DNA of 64,000 bases, from contig NZ_JAMOHZ010000001.1 in assembly GCF_024448715.1 (NCBI RefSeq), positions 372,001 through 436,000 on the forward strand, read 5' to 3'. A program made the translations under genes and the position numbers. This document shows, piece after piece, positions 35,448 to 45,011 of the stretch. Numbering within the stretch: the first letter of the stretch is position 1; each line of letters begins with the position of its first letter. The notes below the pieces were generated by a model, which did not search any database, had not been told where the DNA came from, and was given only the letters and a program-made list of their open reading frames with translations. This DNA comes from Stutzerimonas stutzeri (GTDB taxonomy: Bacteria > Pseudomonadota > Gammaproteobacteria > Pseudomonadales > Pseudomonadaceae).

Positions 35448-35484
35448 GCCTAGCGCGCCTCCCGCGCAACGTTTAGATGATGCA

Positions 35485-36297
35485 TCAGTCAGCGAAGTCC
35501 GGTTTCTGTTTGCCTATGTGAGCGGCCATGGCCACCTTGAGATCTGCCGATTGAAGCATTGCCGCATTCCAGGTGGCGATGTACTCCAGGCCATCGTCGA
35601 CACGGTGATCACGCATGTAGCGGATCATTTCCTTGGTGCCGCGAATCGCCACTGGTGATTTCGCAGCGATGTCGGACGCCAGCGCTAACACCGCATCCAT
35701 TAATGCCTGCTGGTCGGGATATGCCCGATTGATCAGACCGATGGCCTGTGCCTCCTTGCCGTCCACGGTGCGTCCGGTATAAGCCAACTCGCGCATCACT
35801 CCGTCGCCGATGATTCGCGGCAACCGCTGCAGCGTACCGACGTCCGCAGCCATGCCCATGTCGATTTCCTTGATGGAAAACTGCGCATCGAACGTGCCGT
35901 AACGCATGTCACAGGCCGCAATCAGATCAATCGCACCACCAATGCAATAGCCCTGAATGGCTGCAATAACCGGCTTGCGGCAATTGTCCACAGCATTGAA
36001 CGAAGCCTGTAGCTTTAAAATTTGGCGGCGTAGGCGCTCGGCGTTGCGTCCGATGTCCGTACCCATCTGGGTTGCGGCCTGAGCCAGCAGCTGCAAGTCG
36101 ATACCTGCGGAAAAGTGCTTGCCTTCACCCGACAGCACAACCACCCGAACCTCATCCGTATCGTCGATCCATTGAAAAATGTCGACGATCTCGTTCCAGA
36201 ACGCCGCATTCATGGCGTTGATCTTGTCGGGTCGGTTGATCGCTACATGGGCAATCTTATCCTTCAGCTCCACGCGGAAGGCTTGGTATTCAGTCAC
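35485..36297 (-). CDS. Enoyl-CoA hydratase/isomerase family protein
   Basis: A 270-residue crotonase-fold enzyme. The CoA/oxyanion-hole segments HFSAGIDLQLL and IQGYCIGGAIDLIAACDMRY are typical, and KEIDMGMAADVGTLQRLPRI carries Glu/Asp residues at the positions used by the dienoyl-CoA isomerase branch (ECH1-like, acidic Asp in AADVGTLQR). So delta3,5-delta2,4-dienoyl-CoA isomerase is more likely than plain hydratase. The start is GTG at 36297 with AGGA eight bases upstream. It lies 38 bases upstream of the Hpt-type gene and may head that operon. Confidence 0.9.
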   Translation of the reverse strand: MTEYQAFRVELKDKIAHVAINRPDKINAMNAAFWNEIVDIFQWIDDTDEVRVVVLSGEGKHFSAGIDLQLLAQAATQMGTDIGRNAERLRRQILKLQASFNAVDNCRKPVIAAIQGYCIGGAIDLIAACDMRYGTFDAQFSIKEIDMGMAADVGTLQRLPRIIGDGVMRELAYTGRTVDGKEAQAIGLINRAYPDQQALMDAVLALASDIAAKSPVAIRGTKEMIRYMRDHRVDDGLEYIATWNAAMLQSADLKVAMAAHIGKQKPDFAD

Positions 36298-36496
36298 GCT
36301 ATCATCCTCGACAGCCGAGGCACCTCAGTGCCTTAATCAAGTTGAACAGCCCCTCGGCAGGGTTGTTCTTAGCCGAACAACTATAACAACAGCCGGGTGA
36401 AAGTCGATGCGGGACGTTGTGATGCAACCCACGCCCTTGCGCATCATCCACTTTGACATCCGGCAATACCGACCCTAACTGCCGAAGCGACGTATT

Positions 36497-38749
36497 TCAG
36501 CTCTCCAGAATGCAGTCAACCGTATAACGCGCGCCCTCCGGATGATCCTCACGTTGCAGTCCATGTACATCGGCATCGAACCCGGGAAAGCGCATGGCGA
36601 AACGTTGCGCAAAGTCGAGATAATCGCGTATGGAGCGCGTTTCGGCGGTGAACCGCTCGCCGGGCATGATCAGCGGAATACCTGGCGGATACGGCACCAG
36701 CATTACCGAGGCAATACGGCCTTCGAGCGCTTCGATGGGTACCGCTTCGACTTCCCCCCGCACCAGCTTGTCATACGCATCGGCCGGCTTCATTGCCAAT
36801 ACCGGCAAGGCGGTATACATACGCCGCATAGCTTTTGCGGTGGCGTTCTCCCGGTAACACTCGTGTAGCGAGTCACATAGATCTCGCAAACCCATTCCAA
36901 CGTACATGCTGCCGCCGGCGTTCACGATGGTTGGCAGCGCATCGCATAGCGGTACGTTATTGTCATAGTGCCGCTTGAACTCCAGCAACTCGGTCAACAG
37001 GGTGCTCCATTTGCCCTTGGTGATGCCCATGGAGAACAGCACCAGAATCGAATAGAGTCCGGTTTTTTCCACCACAAGGCCTCGCTCCCAGAGAAACTTG
37101 CTGACAACCGCAGCGGGAATGCCGCGCTCACCCAGCTTGCCACCAGCGGTAAGCCCCGGAGTGACCAGTGTGACCTTGATCGGGTCTAGCAAGACGTAGT
37201 CGTCGGCAACATCACCGAAGCCATGCCAGTCCGCTTCCGGCCCCAATAACCAGTCCGCCGTAATCAGCTCTTCTGCGCCGTCAACCGCCGATGGTTGCCA
37301 GATACTGAACCACCAGTCGTCCGCAGCCAGATGCTGCCGGAGATTGGCCAGCGCACGACGAAAACTCAGCGCCTCATCGAACGTTTCCTGAATCAGCGAG
37401 CGGCCGGCAGGGCCTTCCATCATCGCCGACGCCACATCGAGCGATGCAAGGATGCCGTACTGCGGGGACGTCGAGATGTGCATCATGAAGGCTTCGTTGA
37501 AGCGATCGCGGTCCAGTTGCCGTTGCTGACTGTCTAGCACATGAATCATCGAAGCCTGACTAAAGGCAGCCAGCACCTTGTGCGTCGAGTGGGTCGTGAA
37601 TACCAACGGTCCTTGTTCGCGAGTATCCATCCCGTAGCGGCCGTCGTAGAACTCATGAAAGGCGGCGTAGGCGTACCAGGCCTCGTCAAAATGCAAGACG
37701 TCAACGCTGTCGCCGAGGGTTCGCTTGATTAGGTTGGCGTTGTAGCAGAGGCCGTCGTAAGTGGAATTGGTTACCACCGCCAGCTTCACCCGAGGCGGCC
37801 GCCCATGAGCCAGCGGGTTGGCGTCGATCTTGGCCTGAATCGATTCTGGTGAGAATTCTTCGAGCGGGATGGGACCGATAATGCCGAGCTCGTTGCGTGA
37901 GGGCGTCAGGTACAGAGGGATCGCGCCCGTCATGATGATCGAATGCAGAATCGACTTGTGGCAGTTGCGGTCGACCAATACCAGGTCGTCACGCGCCACC
38001 ATCGAATGCCAGACGATCTTGTTTGCTGTCGAAGTGCCATTAATGACGAAGAACGTGTGGTCTGCACCGAAGTTGCGTGCCGCGCGGGCCTCTGCCGCTG
38101 CCAGCGGCCCTGTGTGATCGAGGAGCGAGCCAAGTTCCGGTACCGAAACCGACAGATCGGAGCGTAGCGTGTTCTCGCCGAAGAACTGGTGAAAGGCCTG
38201 ACCGACCGGACTCTTACGAAACGCGACGCCACCGCCGTGCCCAGGCGTGTGCCAGGAATAGTTGGAGTCACCCGTGTGCTGAACCAGCGCACGGAAGAAC
38301 GGCGGAAGCAGACCATCCAGATAACTGCGCGCGGCCCTTGCGACCTGCCGAGCCAGAAAGGGCACCGTGTCTTCAAAAAGATAAAGCAACCCGCGCAGCT
38401 CATTCAGGTCAGCCATTGCTTCGGCCGGGGCGTTCTCGATGGTGATCTGCTCACCGAGAGCGAATATTGGTAGCTGTGGTGCGCGACGCCGCGCCACACG
38501 GATCAGCCCCACAACGTCTTGCAGCAACCGCTGATTCTCGCCCGCGCCTTCGGCGGCAACCAGAATGCAGGCCAACCCGTGATGCGTCGAGGCGACGATA
38601 CGCCCTTCTGCGGCACTGCCCGTAGGCAAAATATGAAAGCCGTCCTGCTCGAGTTCAGCTGCTATTTCGCGGACCCGCTCGCCAGCAACGGTGTCGGCCT
38701 TGATGTCGCGATGAACGATGAGAATGGGGAACTTGAGGTCTTTGTACAT
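36497..38749 (-). CDS. ldcA: Lysine/ornithine/arginine decarboxylase LdcA
   Basis: A 750-residue PLP enzyme of the fold-type I, wing-domain decarboxylases. An N-terminal receiver-like wing (1-145) precedes the core with SYSWHTPGHGGGVAFRKSPV, the cofactor-binding HFDEAWYAYAAFHEFY and the Schiff-base lysine K391 in TTHSTHKVL. Pseudomonad LdcA decarboxylates L-lysine to cadaverine within lysine catabolism induced by arginine. The ATG at 38749 (AGGA seven bases upstream) gives the expected length; an in-frame GTG two codons earlier is less likely. The gene stands alone between the isomerase gene and dnaQ. Confidence 0.95.
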   Translation of the reverse strand: MYKDLKFPILIVHRDIKADTVAGERVREIAAELEQDGFHILPTGSAAEGRIVASTHHGLACILVAAEGAGENQRLLQDVVGLIRVARRRAPQLPIFALGEQITIENAPAEAMADLNELRGLLYLFEDTVPFLARQVARAARSYLDGLLPPFFRALVQHTGDSNYSWHTPGHGGGVAFRKSPVGQAFHQFFGENTLRSDLSVSVPELGSLLDHTGPLAAAEARAARNFGADHTFFVINGTSTANKIVWHSMVARDDLVLVDRNCHKSILHSIIMTGAIPLYLTPSRNELGIIGPIPLEEFSPESIQAKIDANPLAHGRPPRVKLAVVTNSTYDGLCYNANLIKRTLGDSVDVLHFDEAWYAYAAFHEFYDGRYGMDTREQGPLVFTTHSTHKVLAAFSQASMIHVLDSQQRQLDRDRFNEAFMMHISTSPQYGILASLDVASAMMEGPAGRSLIQETFDEALSFRRALANLRQHLAADDWWFSIWQPSAVDGAEELITADWLLGPEADWHGFGDVADDYVLLDPIKVTLVTPGLTAGGKLGERGIPAAVVSKFLWERGLVVEKTGLYSILVLFSMGITKGKWSTLLTELLEFKRHYDNNVPLCDALPTIVNAGGSMYVGMGLRDLCDSLHECYRENATAKAMRRMYTALPVLAMKPADAYDKLVRGEVEAVPIEALEGRIASVMLVPYPPGIPLIMPGERFTAETRSIRDYLDFAQRFAMRFPGFDADVHGLQREDHPEGARYTVDCILES

Positions 38750-38863
38750 GGGCACTTCCTGAGGACGTTCCCCCTCAGCGTAGAAGCTCTGCCCTCAAGT
38801 ACCAGCCCCGAAAATCCGATCACAACACCGTCGCCGCGACAAAGGCAGCGCCGACTCGAATTC

Positions 38864-39625
38864 TCAGGCTGGCGAAGCCTCAGCCTCGACTTCCACGGCC
38901 TGCTCCAACTGAACCCAGAGTGGCGTCGCGCCAGCCGCTTTTTCGATGGCCTGCATGCGGGCCGCATGCGCAGCAACTTCATTTGAACTGGCCCGGATGA
39001 CCAGCGTACTGGGTCGATCGGTCGGCAACCGGCGGATCGGCGTTGGCTGCCGACGCCCGCCATTTTCGGAATCAGCACCGTCGCCAGCCAGGGATAGATT
39101 GGTCTGACCTCCCGTCATGGTCAGGTAGACATCGGCGAGGATCTCGGCGTCGAGTAAAGCGCCGTGCAGATCGCGCCCCGAGTTGTCCACGCCGTAGCGC
39201 TTGCACAGCGCATCCAGACTGTTGCGCTGCCCTGGATGACGCTCGCGCGCCATTCGCAGGGTGTCCAGGATGCTGCAGTGATCGCTCAGTTCGGCGCGAT
39301 CCTGTTGCCCGAGCAAAGCGAATTCGTTGTTGATGAATCCGACATCGAACGCTGCGTTGTGAATGATCAGCTGCGCGCCCTTGATGAATTCGAAAAACTC
39401 ATCGGCAATATCATTGAAGCGCTGCTTGCCAATCAGGAACTCATTGGTGATCCCGTGAACCGCGATGGCGCCCTCGTCGACTTCACGATCCGGCTGCAAA
39501 TACACGTGATAATGCCGACCCGTAAGGCGTCGACCGATTACTTCGACACAACCGATCTCGATGATCCGGTGGCCATCGGTCACCGGCATGCCGGTGGTTT
39601 CGGTATCCAGCACTACGCTACGCAT
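38864..39625 (-). CDS. dnaQ: DNA polymerase III epsilon subunit (proofreading exonuclease)
   Basis: A 253-residue 3'-5' exonuclease. DEDDh motifs: VLDTETTG (D6, E8), the Exo II region with HNAAFDVGFIN (Asp), and Exo III with H-x4-D in LHGALLDAEILADVYL. The C-terminal tail (after about 180) is the flexible part that binds the alpha subunit. It is 13 bases downstream of rnhA on the same strand; the methyltransferase-rnhA-dnaQ order is conserved in pseudomonads. In E. coli rnhA and dnaQ are divergent, so the arrangement here is the lineage form. Confidence 0.96.
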   Translation of the reverse strand: MRSVVLDTETTGMPVTDGHRIIEIGCVEVIGRRLTGRHYHVYLQPDREVDEGAIAVHGITNEFLIGKQRFNDIADEFFEFIKGAQLIIHNAAFDVGFINNEFALLGQQDRAELSDHCSILDTLRMARERHPGQRNSLDALCKRYGVDNSGRDLHGALLDAEILADVYLTMTGGQTNLSLAGDGADSENGGRRQPTPIRRLPTDRPSTLVIRASSNEVAAHAARMQAIEKAAGATPLWVQLEQAVEVEAEASPA

Positions 39626-39638
39626 GTTCGCAACTCTC

Positions 39639-40091
39639 TCAAGCGGTTTGTCGTTTGGCCTGCACTACGCCGCGATTGGCCAGCAAATCGGCGCGCTCGT
39701 TTCCGGGGTGGCCGGTGTGCCCGCGGACCCACTGCCAGCTCACCTGGTGGCGACTGACCTGCTCGTCCAGCAACCTCCACAGGTCCGCGTTTTTCACCGG
39801 TTGCTTGGCTGCAGTTTTCCAGCCCCGTTTCTTCCAGTTGGGCATCCAGTCGTTGATGCCTTGCATGACGTACTGGGAGTCGGTCACCAACCGTACCTGG
39901 CAAGGCCTTTTCAGCTCTTCCAGTGCTCGGATCGCCGCCATCAGCTCCATCCGGTTGTTGGTGGTTTCCGCTTCGCCACCCCAGAGCTCGCGCTCCACGC
40001 CCTTATAGATCAGCAGCGCACCCCAGCCTCCCGGACCCGGATTGCCCTTGCAGGCACCATCGGTATAGATTTCGACCGTGTCATCGCTCAT
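39639..40091 (-). CDS. rnhA: Ribonuclease HI
   Basis: A 150-residue RNase H that removes the RNA strand of RNA-DNA hybrids. Active-site acidic residues are visible in [18 protein letters not shown] (D11 region), [14 protein letters not shown] (Glu), [11 protein letters not shown] (Asp) and [12 protein letters not shown] (Asp). The basic handle with [20 protein letters not shown] is present. It lies 17 bases downstream of the methyltransferase gene and 13 upstream of dnaQ. Confidence 0.97.
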   Translation of the reverse strand: MSDDTVEIYTDGACKGNPGPGGWGALLIYKGVERELWGGEAETTNNRMELMAAIRALEELKRPCQVRLVTDSQYVMQGINDWMPNWKKRGWKTAAKQPVKNADLWRLLDEQVSRHQVSWQWVRGHTGHPGNERADLLANRGVVQAKRQTA

Positions 40092-40108
40092 GAAGGATTA
40101 CTTGCTCG

Positions 40109-40867
40109 TTACTGTTCGGCATCGCGCCGGCTGACCTTCGCCACCGGCATCGGCAGCAGTTGGCCCATACGCTCCCGTCGGTTTTGCCGCAGGGGTCGCA
40201 GGCCCACCATCAATTTCCGCGCCACCAACACGTAGAAGCCACCGGTAGGCATCTGCAGCCGTTGGCCGGCAACTTCCAACCCGGCCAGCCGCGCCTGCCA
40301 CCGGCCCGAAGAAAGCGGCGGACAATAGCACCCGAACCGACGTTTCTCCAGCGCGAATCCGAGCAGGTTCAGCCAGTCACCAACCCGCGTGGGACGAATG
40401 CAGCGAGCATGGCGAAAGGCCTTGCGCGACAGCAGACGCGTTGCACCCCAAGGGCTCCACGGGTTGACACCGATGATCAGCAAATGCCCCCCTGGCCGAA
40501 CGCTACGAGCAGCCTCGCGCAACAGGGCGTGCGGCGAAAGACTGAAATCGAGCCCGTGCTGGACGACCACAACGTCGGCAGCGTGCTCGCCGATCGGCCA
40601 AGATTGCTCTTCGCAGATGATTTCGACACCCGGTAATGGAGGCCCCACTCGCACGCTGCGCTTGATTTTCTGCGGCTCGATCGGCGTGTCGGCAAAAGGA
40701 CCGTAATGCACCAAATAACTGCCGAAACAACGCGCCAACTCCAAGCTGATCACCCGCTGCTCCTGCTCCAGCAACTGGCGACCAGACGGACCATCAAACC
40801 AGGTACATGCCTCGTTCATCAGGGACAGCCACCGGTCGTCTGTCTTGGCACAAGACTCATCGCTCAT
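40109..40867 (-). CDS. SAM-dependent methyltransferase (Methyltransf_11 type)
   Basis: A 252-residue class I methyltransferase. The SAM-binding part is degenerate: the family region reads [20 protein letters not shown] and [20 protein letters not shown], the post-I and post-III strands of this superfamily; a strict Gly-rich motif I is not seen. The N-terminal [18 protein letters not shown] stretch is typical of the pseudomonad family found between gloB and rnhA. The substrate is unknown. GGAGG six bases before the ATG at 40867. It is divergent from gloB (110-base spacer). Confidence 0.88.
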   Translation of the reverse strand: MSDESCAKTDDRWLSLMNEACTWFDGPSGRQLLEQEQRVISLELARCFGSYLVHYGPFADTPIEPQKIKRSVRVGPPLPGVEIICEEQSWPIGEHAADVVVVQHGLDFSLSPHALLREAARSVRPGGHLLIIGVNPWSPWGATRLLSRKAFRHARCIRPTRVGDWLNLLGFALEKRRFGCYCPPLSSGRWQARLAGLEVAGQRLQMPTGGFYVLVARKLMVGLRPLRQNRRERMGQLLPMPVAKVSRRDAEQ

Positions 40868-40977
40868 GGCTCGCCTCCGTTCATCGGTTTGGCCAGTCCG
40901 ACCGCGATTTCCGGCCGGTTCACTTTCAAATCCGGCTGTTAGGATGCGCTTTTACGAATGGCTTGGCGACCGCACAT

Positions 40978-41757
40978 ATGTTGAAAATAGAAGCTTTACC
41001 TGCTTTCACCGATAACTACATCTGGATGCTGCAGGATTCAGAACGCCGCCGCTGTGCTGCAGTGGATCCAGGCGATGCGGCCCCCGTTCAGGCGTGGCTG
41101 GATTCCCATCCCGATTGGCGCTTGACCGATATCCTGATCACCCATCACCACCCGGATCACGTCGGCGGCGTGCAGCAGCTCAAATCCAAGCATGGCGCCA
41201 GAGTCTACGGCCCTGCCGCGGAGAACATTCCAGCAAGAGATGACGCCCTCAGCGATGGGCAGCGTATCCGCGTACTCGACCACGAGTTGGCAGTCATAGA
41301 GGTGCCTGGCCATACCCTTGGCCACATTGCCTATTTCCATGACGACGCGCAGACGCCCTGGCTGCTGAGCGGCGACACCCTGTTCGCTGCCGGCTGTGGG
41401 CGTCTTTTCGAGGGCACCGCGACACAGATGTTCGCCTCTTTGCAGCGGCTGGCGGCGTTGCCTACGCAAACCCAGGTGTACTGCACCCATGAATACACTC
41501 TGAGCAATCTGCGTTTCGCCAAGGCAGTCGAACCGGACAATCAAGAGATTGCCGAGCGGCTCGAACAGGTAACCCGGCTGCGCGAGGCGAAACGCATCAC
41601 TCTCCCGTCTGACCTGCGGACCGAGCAGGCTACCAACCCGTTCCTGCGCAGCGCAGAACCCACCGTGGTAGCTGCCGCAAGCCGGCGAGTCGGCCATCCG
41701 CTCGACACGCCAGAAACTGTGTTCGCCGCATTACGCTCCTGGAAGGATAGCTTTTAA
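40978..41757 (+). CDS. gloB: Hydroxyacylglutathione hydrolase (glyoxalase II)
   Basis: A 259-residue metallo-beta-lactamase-fold enzyme that hydrolyses S-lactoylglutathione to D-lactate and glutathione. The binuclear metal motif is [10 protein letters not shown]; further ligands lie in [24 protein letters not shown] and CTHEYTLSN. The ending with glutathione-binding basic residues (ATNPFLRS) fits GloB. The ATG at 40978 gives the family start [16 protein letters not shown]; a longer upstream frame overlaps the divergent methyltransferase gene and is rejected. Confidence 0.97.
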   Translation: MLKIEALPAFTDNYIWMLQDSERRRCAAVDPGDAAPVQAWLDSHPDWRLTDILITHHHPDHVGGVQQLKSKHGARVYGPAAENIPARDDALSDGQRIRVLDHELAVIEVPGHTLGHIAYFHDDAQTPWLLSGDTLFAAGCGRLFEGTATQMFASLQRLAALPTQTQVYCTHEYTLSNLRFAKAVEPDNQEIAERLEQVTRLREAKRITLPSDLRTEQATNPFLRSAEPTVVAAASRRVGHPLDTPETVFAALRSWKDSF

Positions 41758-41857
41758 CGAAGGTCGACCAGTCCCCAAAACCGCGGCGTCCGCTTGACCC
41801 ACCGAAACGGCATTCCTACACTCCCTCGAATTTTGCTTCTGGGGTAACCTTCAGCCA

Positions 41858-43405
41858 ATGCCGTCTTACTCTTCGAACAGCCCTAATCCGGACGCCTTGG
41901 CAGCCTCCGGCCGGGCTTTGGCGCTGGCAATCTGTCTCGCTATAACTGGCTGCCAAAGCACTGTTTCACGAGCACCGACAGGCATGAGCCCTCAGACGGC
42001 AGCTGCGCCGTTGGTGCAGGAGACCCTCTGGCTCACGCACAAACCCGCTGCGCCGACACACTCGGATATCTGGGATCGCTTGAGGCACGGCTTCAAGATG
42101 CAGGAATATCTGGCCAGCAATCCCCGCATCGAGCAGCAACGCCTGCTTCTAGCCAGCCGTCCGGAGTCCATCGAGATTGCCAGCGAGCGCGGCAGCCTCT
42201 ATATCCACTACATCGTCGAGCAGCTCGAAGAGCGCGACATGCCGCTTGAACTGGCGCTGTTGCCGATAATCGAAAGCGCTTACAACCCCTTCGCCTATTC
42301 ACCAGCTCAAGCAATGGGCCTCTGGCAGTTCATTCCCTCGACCGGCCGCCACTTCAATTTGCAACAAACCAGCTGGTACGACGGCAGGCGTGACATTACC
42401 GCCTCGACCACCGCCGCACTGCGCTACCTGACTTATCTGCATGGCCTGTTCAATGACGACTGGCTGCTGGCGTTAGCGGCCTACAATGCCGGCGAAGGAA
42501 CAGTCAGCAGAGCCATTGAGCGCAACCAGAAACTCGGTTTACCCACCGACTACTGGAACCTGCCCCTACCCCGTGAAACGCAGGACTATGTGCCTAAGCT
42601 ACTGGCGCTCTCGCAAATGGTGCAGAGTCCCGAGGCATATGGCCTCAATCTTAGCCCGATCGCCAACGAGCCCTATTTTGAAGTGGTCACCCTGAAGCAG
42701 CGCATGGATCTAGCCAAAGTCGCCGAGATGGTGGACATAGACGAGGATGAGATCTATCAACTCAATCCAGCGTTTACCCGCCGGATCACCATGGACGGAC
42801 CGCAGCATCTCCTAGTCCCGAGCGCTAAGGCGGAAATGCTTGCCGCCAACCTGGCGCTGATGAAGCCGCAAGATCTGGTCGATTGGCAGCAGTACAAGGT
42901 GCGCCCAGGCGACACGCTCGGTGCGATCGCCAACCGACACCATCTTTCAGTCAATATTATTCGTGATATCAACCGCCTCAAGGGTGATCGACTGCAAATC
43001 GGCCAAGTGCTGAGCATTCCGCAATCAGCCGGTGCCGGTCAATCTCGCGAGCTGTTGCACGCTGTTGCGCGAAGCCAACCGGCGCCGCGCAGCTATCGGG
43101 TTCGCCAGGGCGATAACCTTTGGGATATAGCCAAGGCAAAGAAAGTCTCGGTACGTGACTTGCAGCGTTGGAACAACTTGTCGGGCAGCAACCTGAAGGT
43201 TGGTCAGGCACTGTTTCTCCAGGCGGCTAGCAACAATCAGCACGCCAAATCCGCGCCGACCTATTACAAGGTCAAGAAAGGTGATTCACTTTATGAGATC
43301 GCCAGACGCTTCAATGTTCGGATTAACAATCTGAAGACCTGGAATCCCAAGGATAGCGTGATGCTAAAGCCAGGCCAGACTCTAACGCTCTACCTCCCCC
43401 ATTAG
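41858..43405 (+). CDS. mltD: Membrane-bound lytic transglycosylase D with three LysM domains
   Basis: A 515-residue lipoprotein that cleaves peptidoglycan glycan strands to 1,6-anhydro ends. The signal carries a lipobox AITGC with the lipidated Cys at residue 32. The SLT domain has the catalytic Glu in LPIIESAYNP and the conserved AQAMGLWQFIPSTG and ALAAYNAGEGTV motifs. Three LysM repeats follow at about 346-389, 413-455 and 470-514; E. coli MltD has two, so three is the longer pseudomonad form. The gene is followed by a short hairpin and the convergent HDOD gene. Confidence 0.95.
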   Translation: MPSYSSNSPNPDALAASGRALALAICLAITGCQSTVSRAPTGMSPQTAAAPLVQETLWLTHKPAAPTHSDIWDRLRHGFKMQEYLASNPRIEQQRLLLASRPESIEIASERGSLYIHYIVEQLEERDMPLELALLPIIESAYNPFAYSPAQAMGLWQFIPSTGRHFNLQQTSWYDGRRDITASTTAALRYLTYLHGLFNDDWLLALAAYNAGEGTVSRAIERNQKLGLPTDYWNLPLPRETQDYVPKLLALSQMVQSPEAYGLNLSPIANEPYFEVVTLKQRMDLAKVAEMVDIDEDEIYQLNPAFTRRITMDGPQHLLVPSAKAEMLAANLALMKPQDLVDWQQYKVRPGDTLGAIANRHHLSVNIIRDINRLKGDRLQIGQVLSIPQSAGAGQSRELLHAVARSQPAPRSYRVRQGDNLWDIAKAKKVSVRDLQRWNNLSGSNLKVGQALFLQAASNNQHAKSAPTYYKVKKGDSLYEIARRFNVRINNLKTWNPKDSVMLKPGQTLTLYLPH

Positions 43406-43445
43406 CTGCAGGCGCGCAAAGCGCCTATACGACGCCATTTAGCTG

Positions 43446-44891
43446 TTAACCGCGCTTGCTTAGCGCATCAAGGCAACGCCCGGCCAATTGAGTGAAACGC
43501 TGAAATGCGACGAACTGCTCGTGCTTCAGCGCTCGGCCGGATATCCGGTTGTCAGCGTAGAGGACACCGATCTCTCGAGTGCCCGCCATCAATGGTGCAA
43601 TGAAGAACATCCCCTTACCCAGCTGCTGACGAAGCGGCAAAGTAATCAGCTCATCGAGGTTGTAGCTTGCCGGTACGCCCATCCATAACGGCTGACGCTG
43701 TCGAAGTACGTAACTGAAGATGTGCATCTGACCGGATTGGTCGGCAGGCAAGGCGAATTCGTCAAGCCAAGGCTGAGTTTGCTCTCCTGCGACGCGTTTG
43801 GCGCGAAAGGTCGTATGCTGATCAGCAAGGACCGTCAGCATCACGCGTTCCAACCCCGCGCCTTGATGCAAACCCTTAAGCAAGGTATCGAGGATCAGCC
43901 CTACATCACCGCGAGTGGTAGCCATCGCCCCAAGATCCTGCATTGCCTGTTGCATCAGCAGCAGATTTGGCTGCAACTGGCTTGCCTTGCGTTGCGCCTG
44001 TTGTAGCAACACTTGTTCCGGGTCAGTCGAAGGGATTAGCTTGCAGAGTCGGCTGGCGCCGAAAGTTGTCGCCACTTTGACCGCCTCATCTGCGCTAGCA
44101 AGAATCTGCTGCATGGCGTCGGCTTCGGATATGCCGCTGAACTCGGCCAACTCCCTAACCAGACCCTCCATTTCCGGACATCCCCACCCACTCAATGCAG
44201 CCGCGCTGATACGGACTCCCAAGCTGACCGAACGAACCGCAGGGTCACGCAGATTTGCCGTGTTGTGAGCGAGACTAGCCAACTCACCGATATTCCAACT
44301 TTTGATCAGCCCCAGATTCAACTGACGAAAACTGGTACCGAGCACCCTTTGGACTGCTTGGTCGTGATCTGTGTCGCTGGCCGCCAGCGCGTCGCCAAGC
44401 TCGTCGGCCTGCTCGCCACCGCAGCCCCAGAATGCAAGCTCGCCAACGTCATGAAGCAGTGCCGCGATGAACACCTCTTCCTCGTGTCTCGTCAGCACAT
44501 ACCCGGCGATGTTGCGTGCCTGCACGGCAGCGTGAAACGAGCGAGCCAGCAACTCCTGCAATTGCTGTCGCGGCGCACGATCAAGGAGGCCGTCGATCAG
44601 GCTGACCGAAAGGCTGATCAGCCGAACATTATCGAAACCGATCATGACGATGGCGCGGGAAATGGTCTTGATGGTTTCCTGGGATGGGTTGTAATAGCTG
44701 CTGTTGCCGACCCGAAGCACCTTTGTTGTCAGCGACGCATCTCGCAGCAGTACATCCGCAAGCTGCTGTACTGACGAGTGCTCCTGCTCCGTAAGCCGTT
44801 GCAGGTCCTGAACGACCGCAGCCAGTGCGGGCAAATCGGATTGGTTCAAGCGGTCTATCCATGACTGCAAACCATAGCTAGTTTCACTCAA
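43446..44891 (-). CDS. HDOD domain signalling protein with C-terminal GAF-like region
   Basis: A 481-residue soluble protein. The HDOD domain (about 15-215) shows VLRVGNSSYYNPSQETIKTI, the RAIVMIGFDNVRL helix and AALLHDVGELAF; a second helical region follows, and the last 150 residues resemble a GAF domain (LGAMATTRGDVGLILDTLLK, then the MFFIAPLMAGTREIGVLYAD strand pair). HDOD proteins in pseudomonads act in motility and cyclic-di-GMP-linked control. The start appears to be TTG at 44891 with AAGG about ten bases upstream; no ATG occurs before the conserved core. Confidence 0.88.
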   Translation of the reverse strand: MSETSYGLQSWIDRLNQSDLPALAAVVQDLQRLTEQEHSSVQQLADVLLRDASLTTKVLRVGNSSYYNPSQETIKTISRAIVMIGFDNVRLISLSVSLIDGLLDRAPRQQLQELLARSFHAAVQARNIAGYVLTRHEEEVFIAALLHDVGELAFWGCGGEQADELGDALAASDTDHDQAVQRVLGTSFRQLNLGLIKSWNIGELASLAHNTANLRDPAVRSVSLGVRISAAALSGWGCPEMEGLVRELAEFSGISEADAMQQILASADEAVKVATTFGASRLCKLIPSTDPEQVLLQQAQRKASQLQPNLLLMQQAMQDLGAMATTRGDVGLILDTLLKGLHQGAGLERVMLTVLADQHTTFRAKRVAGEQTQPWLDEFALPADQSGQMHIFSYVLRQRQPLWMGVPASYNLDELITLPLRQQLGKGMFFIAPLMAGTREIGVLYADNRISGRALKHEQFVAFQRFTQLAGRCLDALSKRG

Positions 44892-45011
44892 AGATTCGCG
44901 ACCTTACCCAACGTTCGGGCGGCTAAAGGAAAGGGAGTTTGCCCAGATGGTCGGCCTTTTTCCAGTGGATACAAGCTGTTACTGTACTCGGCCGAAAAGA
45001 CCGAAAGCGCC

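Noticed and set aside
43410-43426. Hairpin between mltD and the HDOD gene as a terminator
   Set aside because: AGGCGC/GCGCCT is only six base pairs and no T run follows on either strand.
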